From positions 62,001-126,000 of the forward strand of contig CACBYE010000001.1 of assembly GCA_902543375.1 (NCBI GenBank): a stretch of 64,000 nt of DNA, read 5' to 3'. The notes below the pieces were generated by a model, which saw only the letters and a program-made list of their open reading frames with translations, was not told where the DNA came from and made no database searches. Below are positions 39,934 through 50,846 of the stretch, piece by piece. Source of the stretch: an uncultured Pelagibacteraceae bacterium. GTDB taxonomy: Bacteria > Pseudomonadota > Alphaproteobacteria > Pelagibacterales > Pelagibacteraceae. Position 1 is the first letter of the stretch; every line of letters begins with the position of its first letter. A program made the translations under genes and the position numbers.

Positions 39934-41553
39934 TCACATATTCCCGTATTTTGGACCTCCGCCACCTTCAGGCGTAACCCAGACAATATTTTGTGAGGGT
40001 TCTTTGATGTCGCAAGTTTTACAATGAATACAATTTTGTGCATTTATAACAAATTTATTTACATTATTTTCCTTTCGAACCTCATAAACTCCTGCTGGAC
40101 AATACCTTTGTGCAGGTTCATCATATTTTTCAAGAGTATATTTTATTGGTAGATCTTGGTCTTTAAGCTGAAGATGAACTGGCTGATTATCTTCATGATT
40201 GGTACCAGTCAAATAAACAGATGTTGTTTTATCAAATGTAATAATGTTATCAGGTTTTGGGTAATCAATTTTTGGCATTTCATTTGCTGGTTTCAAAGTT
40301 TCATGATCAGCATGTTTATGTTTTAAAGTAAATGGAAGCTTACCTCTAAATAAAATTTGGTCAATTCCAGTGAAAATTATACCTAGTATTAAGCCCCAAC
40401 TAAAACTTGGCTTAACGTTCCTTGCTTCATACAATTCTTTAAATAACCAACTTTTTTTAAACCTCTCTTCATAAATTGATAAATCTTTTTTTTCTTCAAA
40501 ATGCTCGTTAATTACTTCTGCAGCTATTATGCCACTTTTCATTGCTGTATGAGAACCTTTTATTTTTGGCATGTTAAGAGTTCCAGCATCACAACCTATA
40601 AGTAAAGCTCCAGGCATATGCATTTTTGGTAAACTTTGTATGCCACCTTCAATTAAAGCTCTTGCGCCATAAGAAATTCTTTTTCCACCCTCAATTATTT
40701 TTTTTATTGATGGATGTGTTTTAAATCTTTGAAACTCATCGAAAGGAGATAAGTGTGGATTTTGATAATCTAAACCAATTACATATCCTAGAAACACTTG
40801 TTTACTTTCAGCATGGTAAATAAAACTTCCACCGTATGTATTATTATCTAAAGGCCACCCTGCGGTGTGCATCACTAATCCTTCTTCATGATGTTTTTCA
40901 TCAATTTCCCAAATTTCTTTAAAACCAATACCGTATTGTTGAGGGTCTTTTCCTTCATTAAGATTAAACTTTTTAATTAGTTGTTTACCTAAATGACCTC
41001 TACAACCTTCAGCAAAAACTGTAACTTTACCTATCAGCTCCATGCCTGGCTCATAACTGTCTTTTTTATTACCTTGTTTATCAATACCCATATCTTGGGT
41101 GACTACCCCTTTAACCGAGCCATCATTATTATATAAAATTTCACTTGCGGGAAATCCTGGAAAAATTTCAACTCCAAGACTTTCTGCTTGCTCCGCAAGC
41201 CATCTACATAGATTAGCAAGACTAATAATATAATTATTATGATTTTTTTGAACTGAAGGAAGTAACCAAGTTGGCCAGCTTAAGGATTTTAATTTTCCTA
41301 AAAATAAGAATTTTTCTTTTGTAACTTTAGTTTTAATTGGTGTATCTAAATCTTTCCAGTTAGGAATTAATTCATCAAGTGCTCGTGTTTCAAAAACATT
41401 ACCGCTTAGAATATGAGCTCCAATTTCAGATGCTTTCTCTAAAACACAAATATTTAAATTTGAATTCAATTGTTTTAGTTTAATTGCAGTAGATAAACCT
41501 GATGGTCCACCTCCAATAATAACTACATCATATTCCATTGACTCTCTGGACAT
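39934..41553 (-). CDS. Electron transfer flavoprotein-ubiquinone oxidoreductase
   Basis: N-terminal FAD GGGPSGLSTAIKL; C-terminal CPAGVYEV...NCIHCKTCDIKEPSQNIVWVTPEGGGGPKY. Confidence 0.96.
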   Translation of the reverse strand: MSRESMEYDVVIIGGGPSGLSTAIKLKQLNSNLNICVLEKASEIGAHILSGNVFETRALDELIPNWKDLDTPIKTKVTKEKFLFLGKLKSLSWPTWLLPSVQKNHNNYIISLANLCRWLAEQAESLGVEIFPGFPASEILYNNDGSVKGVVTQDMGIDKQGNKKDSYEPGMELIGKVTVFAEGCRGHLGKQLIKKFNLNEGKDPQQYGIGFKEIWEIDEKHHEEGLVMHTAGWPLDNNTYGGSFIYHAESKQVFLGYVIGLDYQNPHLSPFDEFQRFKTHPSIKKIIEGGKRISYGARALIEGGIQSLPKMHMPGALLIGCDAGTLNMPKIKGSHTAMKSGIIAAEVINEHFEEKKDLSIYEERFKKSWLFKELYEARNVKPSFSWGLILGIIFTGIDQILFRGKLPFTLKHKHADHETLKPANEMPKIDYPKPDNIITFDKTTSVYLTGTNHEDNQPVHLQLKDQDLPIKYTLEKYDEPAQRYCPAGVYEVRKENNVNKFVINAQNCIHCKTCDIKEPSQNIVWVTPEGGGGPKYGNM

Positions 41554-41574
41554 ATCAATTTTTTACAGATTAAA

Positions 41575-42528
41575 TTATTTTTGTATAGTGTTTAATTTGT
41601 TCAATTCATCTAAGAATTGTGGAACTGCTTCAAAAAGGTCAGCCTCTAATCCATAATCAGCAACACTGAATATTGGTGCTTCACCATCTTTATTAATTGC
41701 GACAATTACCTTGCTTTCCTTCATTCCAGCCAAATGTTGAATAGCTCCTGATATTCCAACAGCTATATATAAATCTGGTACCACAACTTTGCCAGTTTGA
41801 CCTACTTGATGGTCATTACCAATGTAACCAGCGTCAACCGCTGCTCTTGAAGCGCCAATAGCTGCATTCAATTTATCAGCTAGCGATGTAATTAATTTAA
41901 AATTATCGCCACTTTGCATGCCTCTTCCACCAGAAACTACTACCCTAGCAGTTCCTAGTTCTGGTCTGTCGGACTTAATTTCCTCTCTTCTAACAAATTT
42001 TGTATTATTAAATTCCTCATTTGGTTCAACTTTTTCTATAGATGCTGATCCGCCAGAACTTTCGCAGGGATCAAAAGAGGTGGGTCTTATAGTTACACAT
42101 TTTTTTGTATCTTTGCTTTTAACAGTCGCAAATGCATTTCCAGCATATATAGGTCTTAAAAATGTATCTGGAGATATTACTTTAATAATATCACTAACTT
42201 GAGATGTATCTAAAGAAGCGGCAATTCTTGGCATTAAATTTTTACCAAAAGTATTTGCTGAACAAACAATATGTGAATAAGCATCTGCTAATTTAATTAT
42301 TACAGGAGCGAAATTTTCAGCAACAAAATTTTCATAATGAGCTGCTTCTACTTGAATAACTTTCTTGACTAATGGTAATTCTGATAATTTTTTTGCAGCG
42401 TCTCCACAGTTTTGACCAATTATTATTGCATGTAGATCCTCTCCCATTTGTGCAGCTGCTGTAACCGCATTTAGCGTAAATGGTTTTAAATCTTGATTGT
42501 TATGTTCTGCGATTAATAAAACTGACAT
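41575..42528 (-). CDS. etfA: Electron transfer flavoprotein alpha subunit
   Basis: VVSGGRGMQSGDNF, GQTGKVVVPDLYIAVGISGAIQHLAGM. Confidence 0.96.
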   Translation of the reverse strand: MSVLLIAEHNNQDLKPFTLNAVTAAAQMGEDLHAIIIGQNCGDAAKKLSELPLVKKVIQVEAAHYENFVAENFAPVIIKLADAYSHIVCSANTFGKNLMPRIAASLDTSQVSDIIKVISPDTFLRPIYAGNAFATVKSKDTKKCVTIRPTSFDPCESSGGSASIEKVEPNEEFNNTKFVRREEIKSDRPELGTARVVVSGGRGMQSGDNFKLITSLADKLNAAIGASRAAVDAGYIGNDHQVGQTGKVVVPDLYIAVGISGAIQHLAGMKESKVIVAINKDGEAPIFSVADYGLEADLFEAVPQFLDELNKLNTIQK

Positions 42529-43277
42529 TAAATAACTTTTGCCTCATTTTTTAGTTTTTGAACCAGCTCCGCTACACTTGAAACTTTTATTCCAGCTTTT
42601 CTTTTTGGTGGTTCTTCAACTTTAATATGCTCTATTCTTGGTGAAGTATCTACTCCCAAATCTGACGCATTTATTTGTTCAATTGGTTTTTTTTTTGCTT
42701 TCATAATATTTGGTAAGGAGGCATATCTTGGTTCATTCAATCTTAAATCACAAGTGACTATTGCTGGGATAGCAATTTCAATTGTTTCTAGTCCTTCATC
42801 AATCTCTCTTGTTACCTCTAATTTTTTATCTTTTATTTCAATCTTAGATGCAAAAGTAGCTTGTGGCCAATTAAGTAATGCACTAAGCATTTGACCAGTT
42901 TGATTACAATCATCATCAATAGCTTGTTTGCCCATGAAAACCAAATCCGGTTTTTCTTTTTCAACAATTTTTTGTAATAGTTTCGAAACTGCTAAAGGTT
43001 CTAAAATTCCATCAGTTTTTACGAGAATACCTTTGTCTGCACCAACTGCTAAAGCTTTACGAACTGTTTCTTGAGATTTTTCTTCTCCAACACTTACTGC
43101 TATAACCTCTGTTGCTTTTCCAGCCTCTTTAATTTTTACTGCTTCTTCAATAGCGTTATCATCAGGAGGGTTGGTAGACATTTTAACATTATCTGTAACT
43201 ACCCCTGTCTTATCCTCTTTAACTCTAATTTGAACGTTATAATCAATAACTCTTTTTACTGCGACTAAAATTTTCAT
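42528..43277 (-). CDS. etfB: Electron transfer flavoprotein beta subunit
   Basis: [23 protein letters not shown]-beta layout. Confidence 0.96.
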   Translation of the reverse strand: MKILVAVKRVIDYNVQIRVKEDKTGVVTDNVKMSTNPPDDNAIEEAVKIKEAGKATEVIAVSVGEEKSQETVRKALAVGADKGILVKTDGILEPLAVSKLLQKIVEKEKPDLVFMGKQAIDDDCNQTGQMLSALLNWPQATFASKIEIKDKKLEVTREIDEGLETIEIAIPAIVTCDLRLNEPRYASLPNIMKAKKKPIEQINASDLGVDTSPRIEHIKVEEPPKRKAGIKVSSVAELVQKLKNEAKVI

Positions 43278-45709
43278 TAAGCTCTCAATAATTTATTTTC
43301 AGCATCATATGGGCCTTCCTCTAAAATTGTAGCCTCATACATTTTTCCTAATATATCAACTTTAAGTTTTTCACCGACATTAGCAAGATCAGGTTTTACC
43401 ATCGCTAATGCTATTGATTTATCTAACCTAAATCCATATTCACCACTTGTGGCTCTCCCTACAACTTTATCGTCTTTATAAATGGGGTTGTTTCCCAAAA
43501 CATCTGAGTCAGTTGTGTCATGGACCTCTAAAGTAACTAATTTATTATCAAATCCTTTTTCTCTCCATTTATTTAATGCCTCAAGCCCTATGAAATTACC
43601 TTTGTTGGGATGAATAAATCTGTCCAAACCTGATTCGTATGGAGAGTATTCAATAGATAATTCTGTACCTACTAATTTATAGGATTTTTCAAGCCTTAAA
43701 CTGTTCATTGCTCTTATTCCAAAAGGTTTTATTCCCAAATTTTTTCCCGCTTCCATTAATTTATCAAATATGTGGTTTTGATATTCAATTGGATGATGCA
43801 ATTCCCAACCTAATTCACCAACAAAGTTTACTCTCATAGCATTAACAGGCGCATACCCAACATTGACGTTTTTTGCAGTTAACCACTTAAAATTCTCACC
43901 TGAAAAATCATCTGTTGAAACTTTCTGCATTAATTCTCTTGCCTTTGGACCCGCTACGACAAGCACACCTTTACTGTTTGTTAAATCCTCAAATATAACT
44001 GAGCCATCACTAGGCATCCATTTTTGAATCCAGTCGTGGTCTAATCTTAAGTTTGCACCTGCTGAAACAAGATAATATCTATTTTCAGCTTCCTTCATGA
44101 TAGTAAATTCTGAATGGACTCCTCCTTTAGTGTTAAGAGCATGACACAAATTTATTCTACCAATTTTTTTTGGAAGCTTGTTTGCAACTAAATAATCTAA
44201 AAATTCTTCTGCCTTTGGACCTCTTATTCTACACTTTGCAAAAGCAGTCATATCTAAAAGACCAACATTTTCTCTTACATTTTTACACTCTTTTTTAATC
44301 GCATCGAACCATTTGGATCTTCTAAAAGACCAGTCGTCTTTCTGCTCCATACCATCAGTTGCAAAAAAGTTTGGTCTTTCCCAACCAAATTTTTGTCCAA
44401 ATACTGCTCCTAAATTTTTCATCCTCTCATAACATGGTGATGTTTTTAGAGGTCTTGCTGCAGGTCTTTCTTCATCTGGATAATGAGTTATAAAGACGTG
44501 ACTGTAAGCTTCTTCATTTTTTACTTTTAGATAAGATTTAGTTGCATAATTTCCATAACGTCTTGGTTCAACCCCAAGCATATCAATCGTTGGTTCTCCA
44601 TCTACTATCCATTCTGCTAGCTGCCATCCTGCACCACCAGCAGCAGTTATACCAAAACTATGTCCCTCATTTATCCAAAAATTTTTTAAACCCCATGCAG
44701 GCCCAACTATTGGGTTTCCATCAGGAGTATAACAAATTGCTCCATTATAAACCTTTTTAACTCCTACCTCACCAAAAGCAGGCACTCTATGTATTGCACC
44801 CTCAATATGAGGTGCAAGTCGATCTAAATCTTCTTGAAATAATTCATACTCAGAATTTTTTGATGGTCCCTCAAGATAACAAGCGGGTGCACCATCTTCA
44901 TATGGACCTAATATTAATCCACCAGCTTCTTCTCTCATATACCATCTGCTATCACTATCTCTTAACACTCCCATCTCTGGAAGGCCGTCTTTTTTTCTTT
45001 TTTGTATTTCAGGATGTGGTTCTGTAACAATGTATTGATGTTCTACAGGAATAACTGGAATATCTAAACCAACCATTTCACCAGTTTGTCTTGCAAAATT
45101 ACCCGAACAAGAAATAACATGTTCGCATTCAATTGAACCTTTGTCTGTTTCCACAATCCATCCATCTTTATTTTGTTTCATTGATAAGACGGTAGTGTTT
45201 CTATAAATTTCGGCTCCATTATTTCTTGCCCCTGTTGCTAAAGCTTGTGTTAAGTCTGCAGGTTGAATGTATCCATCCTCTGGATGTTGAATAGCCCCAA
45301 CTAAATCATCAGTATGACATAAGGGCCAAATTTCTTTTACTTGTTGTGGCGTTAAAAATTTAACGTCTACTCCTATAGTTTTTGCCACTCCAGCATATTG
45401 GTGATATTCGTCCATTCTATCTTTAGTGCTTGCTAAACGAATATTTGAAACAACACTAAAACCCACATTTTTTCCTGTCTCTTCCTCTAATTTTTTGTAA
45501 AGATCAACAGCATATTTGTGAAGTTGACCAACTGAATAGCTCATATTAAAGAGTGGTAACAACCCTGCAGCATGCCAGGTAGAACCAGATGTAAGTTCTT
45601 TTCTTTCAACTAAAACAACATCAGACCACCCTTTCTTAGCTAAATGATAAAGAGCACTTACTCCAACAACTCCACCTCCGACTATTACTACTTTGGTTTT
45701 AGTTTTCAT
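43277..45709 (-). CDS. FAD-dependent oxidoreductase/GcvT fusion, dimethylglycine/sarcosine dehydrogenase family
   Basis: N-terminal DAO domain ([26 protein letters not shown]...GSTWHAAG) plus C-terminal GcvT domain. Confidence 0.9.
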   Translation of the reverse strand: MKTKTKVVIVGGGVVGVSALYHLAKKGWSDVVLVERKELTSGSTWHAAGLLPLFNMSYSVGQLHKYAVDLYKKLEEETGKNVGFSVVSNIRLASTKDRMDEYHQYAGVAKTIGVDVKFLTPQQVKEIWPLCHTDDLVGAIQHPEDGYIQPADLTQALATGARNNGAEIYRNTTVLSMKQNKDGWIVETDKGSIECEHVISCSGNFARQTGEMVGLDIPVIPVEHQYIVTEPHPEIQKRKKDGLPEMGVLRDSDSRWYMREEAGGLILGPYEDGAPACYLEGPSKNSEYELFQEDLDRLAPHIEGAIHRVPAFGEVGVKKVYNGAICYTPDGNPIVGPAWGLKNFWINEGHSFGITAAGGAGWQLAEWIVDGEPTIDMLGVEPRRYGNYATKSYLKVKNEEAYSHVFITHYPDEERPAARPLKTSPCYERMKNLGAVFGQKFGWERPNFFATDGMEQKDDWSFRRSKWFDAIKKECKNVRENVGLLDMTAFAKCRIRGPKAEEFLDYLVANKLPKKIGRINLCHALNTKGGVHSEFTIMKEAENRYYLVSAGANLRLDHDWIQKWMPSDGSVIFEDLTNSKGVLVVAGPKARELMQKVSTDDFSGENFKWLTAKNVNVGYAPVNAMRVNFVGELGWELHHPIEYQNHIFDKLMEAGKNLGIKPFGIRAMNSLRLEKSYKLVGTELSIEYSPYESGLDRFIHPNKGNFIGLEALNKWREKGFDNKLVTLEVHDTTDSDVLGNNPIYKDDKVVGRATSGEYGFRLDKSIALAMVKPDLANVGEKLKVDILGKMYEATILEEGPYDAENKLLRA

Positions 45710-45765
45710 TATTTGATTCCTACTAAATTTTTATTCATTTCGAAACAAAATTGTATCAATAGTTT

Positions 45766-46239
45766 TTAGATTGAACTTCCTAGAGACACGGGACTTGACA
45801 CCATGGTAGTTAACCAGCAGTCCTTTAAAGGCCCGTCCTCTTTATATTTTTCAACCTGCCAATTAAACTTATGATAAATTTTATTTTTGTCTAATATGAT
45901 AACTTCAAATTGTACCCAATTGTCGCCACCTCTTATTTGAGTAATAGTGTGACTTATATGATTTATCATCATTTGATAATTGTTACTTTTTATCATTGTT
46001 TTAAATTTATCTAAAGGACCTGTTGCTTTTTTATTATTTGGATGAGCAAAATTCCAAGTCTGCTCTATTCCACTATCCTCATATACATCATTATTTTTTT
46101 GTAAACCAAGTAACTGTATTTTAACAACCTCAGAGGGTTTAATATTACTATTCGGCTTGAGTATTTCAGCTTTGGAAATTGAAATTAATATAAAAAATAA
46201 AACTAAAAAACTTAATGCTATTTGTATTTTTTTTAACAT
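45766..46239 (-). CDS. DUF4864-like exported protein
   Basis: Signal-like N-terminus; QLLGLQKNNDVYEDSGIEQTWNFAHPNNKKATGPL. Confidence 0.65.
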   Translation of the reverse strand: MLKKIQIALSFLVLFFILISISKAEILKPNSNIKPSEVVKIQLLGLQKNNDVYEDSGIEQTWNFAHPNNKKATGPLDKFKTMIKSNNYQMMINHISHTITQIRGGDNWVQFEVIILDKNKIYHKFNWQVEKYKEDGPLKDCWLTTMVSSPVSLGSSI

Positions 46240-46251
46240 CTAAATTAAATT

Positions 46252-46701
46252 TCAAATTTTTTGATCAAGACGTGGTTTCCAAAATGGTCGGAAAAGCTCA
46301 ATCTTTGGACATCTGTCCATTACAACTTTAAGTCCTGCTTCCTCTGCTAAACGAGCAGCCTCATGATTAATCACACCAATTTGTCCCCATAACACCTTAG
46401 CACCAATTGAAATTGCTTCTTCGGCTATTCCATAAAGATCTTCTGGTTTTCTGAAAACTTCAACCATATCAACAGGACGATCGATTGATGCAAGATTAGG
46501 GTATACTTTTAAATTACGTATTTCTTTAATTTCAGGTTTTGGATTAACTGGTATCATATCATATCCAGTTTCGTGAAGTACTCTTAAAACTCCATAACTA
46601 AATTTAGTTTTATCAGGACTAGCTCCTACCATTGCAATAGTCTTAACAGACTTTAAAATATCTTTTAAATATTCATCACTGTAAGGTTTACTATGATCCA
46701 T
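46252..46701 (-). CDS. CoA-binding domain protein
   Basis: TIAMVGASPDKTKFSYGVLRVLHETGYDMIPVNP; VMDRCPKIE. Confidence 0.88.
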   Translation of the reverse strand: MDHSKPYSDEYLKDILKSVKTIAMVGASPDKTKFSYGVLRVLHETGYDMIPVNPKPEIKEIRNLKVYPNLASIDRPVDMVEVFRKPEDLYGIAEEAISIGAKVLWGQIGVINHEAARLAEEAGLKVVMDRCPKIELFRPFWKPRLDQKI

Positions 46702-46705
46702 TTAT

Positions 46706-47080
46706 CTACTTTTTTTTTACTTCTTTTAGAGTTGCTATATCAGCTTTTAGCTCATGTGGTGCAAGTGGGTCAAGGAAAGGATTACGATAAAGTTTATCAT
46801 GACTTTCAACACCAATTTCAATTTCACAATCAGTTTTTGGTTTAGCAACACACAAGACAACATAACCATTGTTAATTTGTCGATTATTTAGCGCAACTTG
46901 GGAGCGTTGATCTACTTCTCCTTTAATAAGTTTTGCAGCACAAGTTATACAACCTCCATATTCACAACCATAAGGAAGATCCAATCCTTGGGTGCGTAAT
47001 TCTTGAAGTAAAGGTTTTCTGTCAGAAACCTTGAAGGTTTTATTTCCACGATTGATAATAGTGATTTTTTTTAAAGCCAT
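46706..47080 (-). CDS. 2Fe-2S ferredoxin
   Basis: LPYGCEYGGCITCAAKLIKGEVDQRSQ...YVVLCVAKP. Confidence 0.9.
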   Translation of the reverse strand: MALKKITIINRGNKTFKVSDRKPLLQELRTQGLDLPYGCEYGGCITCAAKLIKGEVDQRSQVALNNRQINNGYVVLCVAKPKTDCEIEIGVESHDKLYRNPFLDPLAPHELKADIATLKEVKKK

Positions 47081-48444
47081 ATATCACTTGTGCAGTCTCC
47101 ACCGGGGTATCTACTTTCGTGACATCTGCTTGGTCCATTAGGTTCTTCGCCAAAGTTAACAATAAAATCTTTATTAATTTTCATACCCCCATTTTTTACA
47201 TCACAGTCAATCATGATCATTGCACCACCTTGCGTTTTTATATCAGGGTAAAATTGATTGTCCCAAGTTGAAAATAATGAGGTTGTTACATACATCCTTT
47301 TTCCGTCTAAAGATAGTTGATACATTTGAGGACCACCTGCAATCTTAACACCATTTATAAATGGTGCTTTTCCTAAAAGTCCTCCGATCCAAACTTGACC
47401 TGTCAACTTAGGTTTGTGAGGATCAGTAATATCATACTGTCTCATATCTCCATGGAGCCAATTGTTTAAGTAAAGATATTTATCGTCCATTGAAACAAGA
47501 ATTGCAGACATAACTCCGGGAATTGGAATAGGCCAATCAGGGTGAGGTTCGTTATCAACATCTATAATTTTTTCCCATTCCCATTTTCCATCTTTAGATT
47601 TCCAAAAATGAATAACATTTGAGCTAAGTGCTGCACCACAAAATCCATGAACACTATTAGGATCATGTTTAAATTTTACTTCTAAGGGTATTAAACCATC
47701 CTCTCCAAGATACATCGTCTCAATTGGTTCTTTTTTTTTAAAATCCCAGATATGAAGTCTTCTTCCATATTTTAGGTGCCCTACTTCCTCAAGATCGAAA
47801 CCAGGCATAAAAGTGTTAGGAGCAGCCCACTCTGAACTCACCATAACATTATGACGTGGTTGGTACCAAAAATCGTAACTAAAAGGAATATCTCCCATCG
47901 AATTTTCCCATCTTCCAACAATTTCAAAATCTTTATTTAAATGTAAATACCCTCCTGGCGCTTCCCCTTTTGCGTTACCAAGAAAAGAAATAATAATTTC
48001 AGAGCCTAAACAGTGCACTGTATGGGGGCCTGATAAATTTGTTTTAGATTTTATTTCTGAACCTTTAATCACTTTGTGGATTTTTGGAGCCAATGGGTTA
48101 GTTGCAGTATCGATTACATAAATATTGTTTGATCTGACACCTGGCACTAGTAAATATTTTCTACTCATTCCAGAGTCTCCATGGCATGAAGAACATGCGT
48201 TCCATCCCATATGATGTAACTCATCTCCAATTCCTGGCATCTCCAGACGATGAATAACTTGTGAATAACTAGGACTTGCTGGATCAACATCAATAGTAGC
48301 TAGATAATCTGGTTTTTGAATTCCGGTTCCAGTGTAAATCGCTATTGTGTAAAGAAGTTTTTCATTTGGTGCTTTAATGGCATCGGATGGACTAGCATAT
48401 CCAGGGCCACAACAAGTTTCATCAATTTTTTTTATATCACTCAT
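47071..48444 (-). CDS. Selenium-binding protein SBP56 family (methanethiol oxidase homologue)
   Basis: ETCCGPGYASP; HHMGWNACSSCHGDSG; YPGGDCTSDIWL. Confidence 0.93.
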   Translation of the reverse strand: MSDIKKIDETCCGPGYASPSDAIKAPNEKLLYTIAIYTGTGIQKPDYLATIDVDPASPSYSQVIHRLEMPGIGDELHHMGWNACSSCHGDSGMSRKYLLVPGVRSNNIYVIDTATNPLAPKIHKVIKGSEIKSKTNLSGPHTVHCLGSEIIISFLGNAKGEAPGGYLHLNKDFEIVGRWENSMGDIPFSYDFWYQPRHNVMVSSEWAAPNTFMPGFDLEEVGHLKYGRRLHIWDFKKKEPIETMYLGEDGLIPLEVKFKHDPNSVHGFCGAALSSNVIHFWKSKDGKWEWEKIIDVDNEPHPDWPIPIPGVMSAILVSMDDKYLYLNNWLHGDMRQYDITDPHKPKLTGQVWIGGLLGKAPFINGVKIAGGPQMYQLSLDGKRMYVTTSLFSTWDNQFYPDIKTQGGAMIMIDCDVKNGGMKINKDFIVNFGEEPNGPSRCHESRYPGGDCTSDIWL

Positions 48445-48450
48445 TAAAAT

Positions 48451-49227
48451 TTATTTATTTTTCCAAACAGGTTTTCTTTTTTCAAGAAAAGCTGAAATAC
48501 CTTCTTTGGCATCTATCGCCATCATATTTGCTGTCATCACTTTACTTGTGTAAGAATAGGCTTTTTTTAATGGCATTTCTAATTGTTTATAAAAAGCTTG
48601 CTTACCTATTTTAATTGTTAAATTGGATTTTGATGCAATTTTTTTTGCAATCTTTAAAATTTCATTATTTATTCTTGACTTGGAAAAGCAATCGTTGATT
48701 AAACCAATTTCCTTTGCGTAATTTGCTTTAATTGGTTCACCTGTTAAAAGCATTTTCATCATGTGTTTTTTACTTATTTTTCTGCTTACAGCTACCATAG
48801 GTGTGCTGCAGAATAATCCTATATTTACTCCTGGTGTTGCAAAAATAGCATCTTTAGTACTATAAGCTAAATCACAACTAGCAACCAATTGACAACCTGC
48901 AGCGAATGCTGCTCCGTGAACCTTTGCGATAACGGGTTTTCTACCCTCGACTATTTGAAGCATTAACTTTGAGCAAAGGTTAAATAATTTATTATATTTG
49001 TCTTTTTTCCTTAAATTTCTAACTTCTTTTAAGTTATGGCCTGCACTAAATCCTTTTCCAGCGCCTTCAAGAATTATTACTTTAACTTTTTTATCTTTAT
49101 CTAATTTTTTAAAAGTAGTTATTAAGTCCTTTAAATTTTTATAGGATAAAGAATTATAAGTTTTTGGCTCATTGATTATGACTCTTACAATATCTTTATT
49201 ATGATTTGTGATCTTAATATTCATCAA
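48451..49227 (-). CDS. Enoyl-CoA hydratase/isomerase family protein
   Basis: ILEGAGKGFSAGHNLKEV; KVHGAAFAAGCQLVASCDLAYS. Confidence 0.9.
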   Translation of the reverse strand: MMNIKITNHNKDIVRVIINEPKTYNSLSYKNLKDLITTFKKLDKDKKVKVIILEGAGKGFSAGHNLKEVRNLRKKDKYNKLFNLCSKLMLQIVEGRKPVIAKVHGAAFAAGCQLVASCDLAYSTKDAIFATPGVNIGLFCSTPMVAVSRKISKKHMMKMLLTGEPIKANYAKEIGLINDCFSKSRINNEILKIAKKIASKSNLTIKIGKQAFYKQLEMPLKKAYSYTSKVMTANMMAIDAKEGISAFLEKRKPVWKNK

Positions 49228-49230
49228 AAA

Positions 49231-49605
49231 TTATTTTAATTTACCTTCTTCTCTCATTTTGGCTCTAATTTTTGTAGCTGAAATCTTTTGTATTTCCTCA
49301 GGTAAAACGACTTCTTCTATTTTATATCCTACACCTCTTCCATAAGAAATATTTGTTATGTTAGGAACCAACATTATTTTAAAACGTCCTTCAAATTCTG
49401 GGTTTAGTTTATCCTCAATATTTTTTTTTACTGTATTAAAATCAAACGGATTATCATCAATGCCTTGAACATCCCTGACCTGTATACAAACTTGTCCAGT
49501 TTTTTTTATTATTTCTTTGAATAATGTATAGTGCCCATCATGAAATGGTTGCCATCTTCCTAACATTTGAGCAGTTGGTTTTTTATTGTCCCATTTGTAA
49601 GACAT
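49231..49605 (-). CDS. Nucleotidylyltransferase (cytidylyl/adenylyltransferase-like)
   Basis: GRWQPFHDGHYTLF (HxGH-type) and ISATKIRAKMREEGKL. Confidence 0.82.
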   Translation of the reverse strand: MSYKWDNKKPTAQMLGRWQPFHDGHYTLFKEIIKKTGQVCIQVRDVQGIDDNPFDFNTVKKNIEDKLNPEFEGRFKIMLVPNITNISYGRGVGYKIEEVVLPEEIQKISATKIRAKMREEGKLK

Positions 49606-49607
49606 CT

Positions 49608-50012
49608 TTATATTTCCTTAAATATTTTTGGTGCCCAATTTTTAGCATCTTGAGTGGTAACATGAAAGTTATACTTATCTGGTTTAACAAACATCTTATT
49701 AGTATCATCAAATCTGCCCTCTTTTATAGTATCTACCCATATAATAAAATCAGCTGGAAATAGTGCTCTTGCTTCAGGAGTTGGGCAAATAAAATCAGCA
49801 ACAACGTGATTACCTTGACTTTTGTATTCTTGGGCTTTTGCCCACATTCTTTTTGCTTGTCTAGTTCTTCCCTCAGCCGAAAAATCCCAATCATTGGCTT
49901 CTTTTCTGACATCATCAGCATTTAGCCACTTTGCTTTGAGTAAAGGCACTAATTCAGAGGCTAAAGTCGTCTTACCAGAACCTGGCAATCCCATAATTAA
50001 TATAATCTTCAT
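49608..50012 (-). CDS. APS-kinase-like P-loop kinase
   Basis: GLPGSGKTTLASELVPLLKAKWLNADDVRKEANDWDFSAEGRTRQAKRM...VADFICPTPEAR. Confidence 0.85.
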   Translation of the reverse strand: MKIILIMGLPGSGKTTLASELVPLLKAKWLNADDVRKEANDWDFSAEGRTRQAKRMWAKAQEYKSQGNHVVADFICPTPEARALFPADFIIWVDTIKEGRFDDTNKMFVKPDKYNFHVTTQDAKNWAPKIFKEI

Positions 50013-50117
50013 GACCTCAAATAATTAACAACCTGTTTAATTTTAAGCAACAAATTTCATAGTTTCATTTAATAAAATTCTTTGACAGCTTTTTCAAAAA
50101 AGATAATGATCTACAAA

Positions 50118-50846
50118 ATGAATTTTTCTCTTGAAATTAGCCCAACTACAGATCTTGATACAGTACCTCCTATAAATGATATTTATATAACCATGTTACC
50201 AGGTGGGGACTACAAAGAGACAGCACACCAAGCAGTTGAGCTCGTAAATAGAGGATTTAATCCAGTTCCACATTTCCCAGCTAGATCCATGCATAACGAA
50301 AAGGAGCTTAAAGATTATATCTCTAGGTGTAAAGATGGTGGAGTAAAACAAGTATTGATAATTGGTGGTGGAAGAGAGCCTGTAGGAAAGTTTGACAGTT
50401 CTTTTCAACTTCTGGAGACAGGTTATTTTGATAAAATGACAATAGGAATTGCTGGACACCCAGAGGGTAGTCCTGATATATCGGATTCTGATTTAGAAAA
50501 AGCTATGAAAAATAAAAAGCCTTACGCTGATTATATAGTAACTCAATGGTTGCTAGATCCAGAGCCTATCATAGATTTTATTTCCAAACAAAGCGTGCCA
50601 GTACATGTTGGAATTACTGGACCTCTAAAAATATCAAGCTTAATTAAGTTTGCTAATATTGTTGGAGCAAAAAATTCCTTAAACTTTCTTAAGTCTAATT
50701 TTAGTAAGGCGTTAGATTTATTGAAACCTAAAGACCCTAATGATTTAATTGGGAAAGTTAAATCGCATACTGATTTCTTCCACATTTATACATTCGGCGG
50801 CTTGAAGGAAACTAACAAGTGGTTGAAGGAGAATAGTTATGTCTAA
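50118..50846 (+). CDS. Methylenetetrahydrofolate reductase-like protein (divergent MetF)
   Basis: MNFSLEISPTTDLDTVP...PVPHFPARSM...VLIIGGG...GIAGHPEGSPD...QWLLDPEPIIDFI; start trimmed from 50082. Confidence 0.85.
   Translation: MNFSLEISPTTDLDTVPPINDIYITMLPGGDYKETAHQAVELVNRGFNPVPHFPARSMHNEKELKDYISRCKDGGVKQVLIIGGGREPVGKFDSSFQLLETGYFDKMTIGIAGHPEGSPDISDSDLEKAMKNKKPYADYIVTQWLLDPEPIIDFISKQSVPVHVGITGPLKISSLIKFANIVGAKNSLNFLKSNFSKALDLLKPKDPNDLIGKVKSHTDFFHIYTFGGLKETNKWLKENSYV

Noticed and set aside
44542-45027. Plus-strand ORFs within the DMGDH gene
   Set aside because: Antisense shadow ORFs with low-complexity composition.
50013-50117. Possible riboswitch upstream of the MetF/GcvT unit
   Set aside because: Short AT-rich spacer without a recognisable glycine, SAM or THF aptamer pattern.
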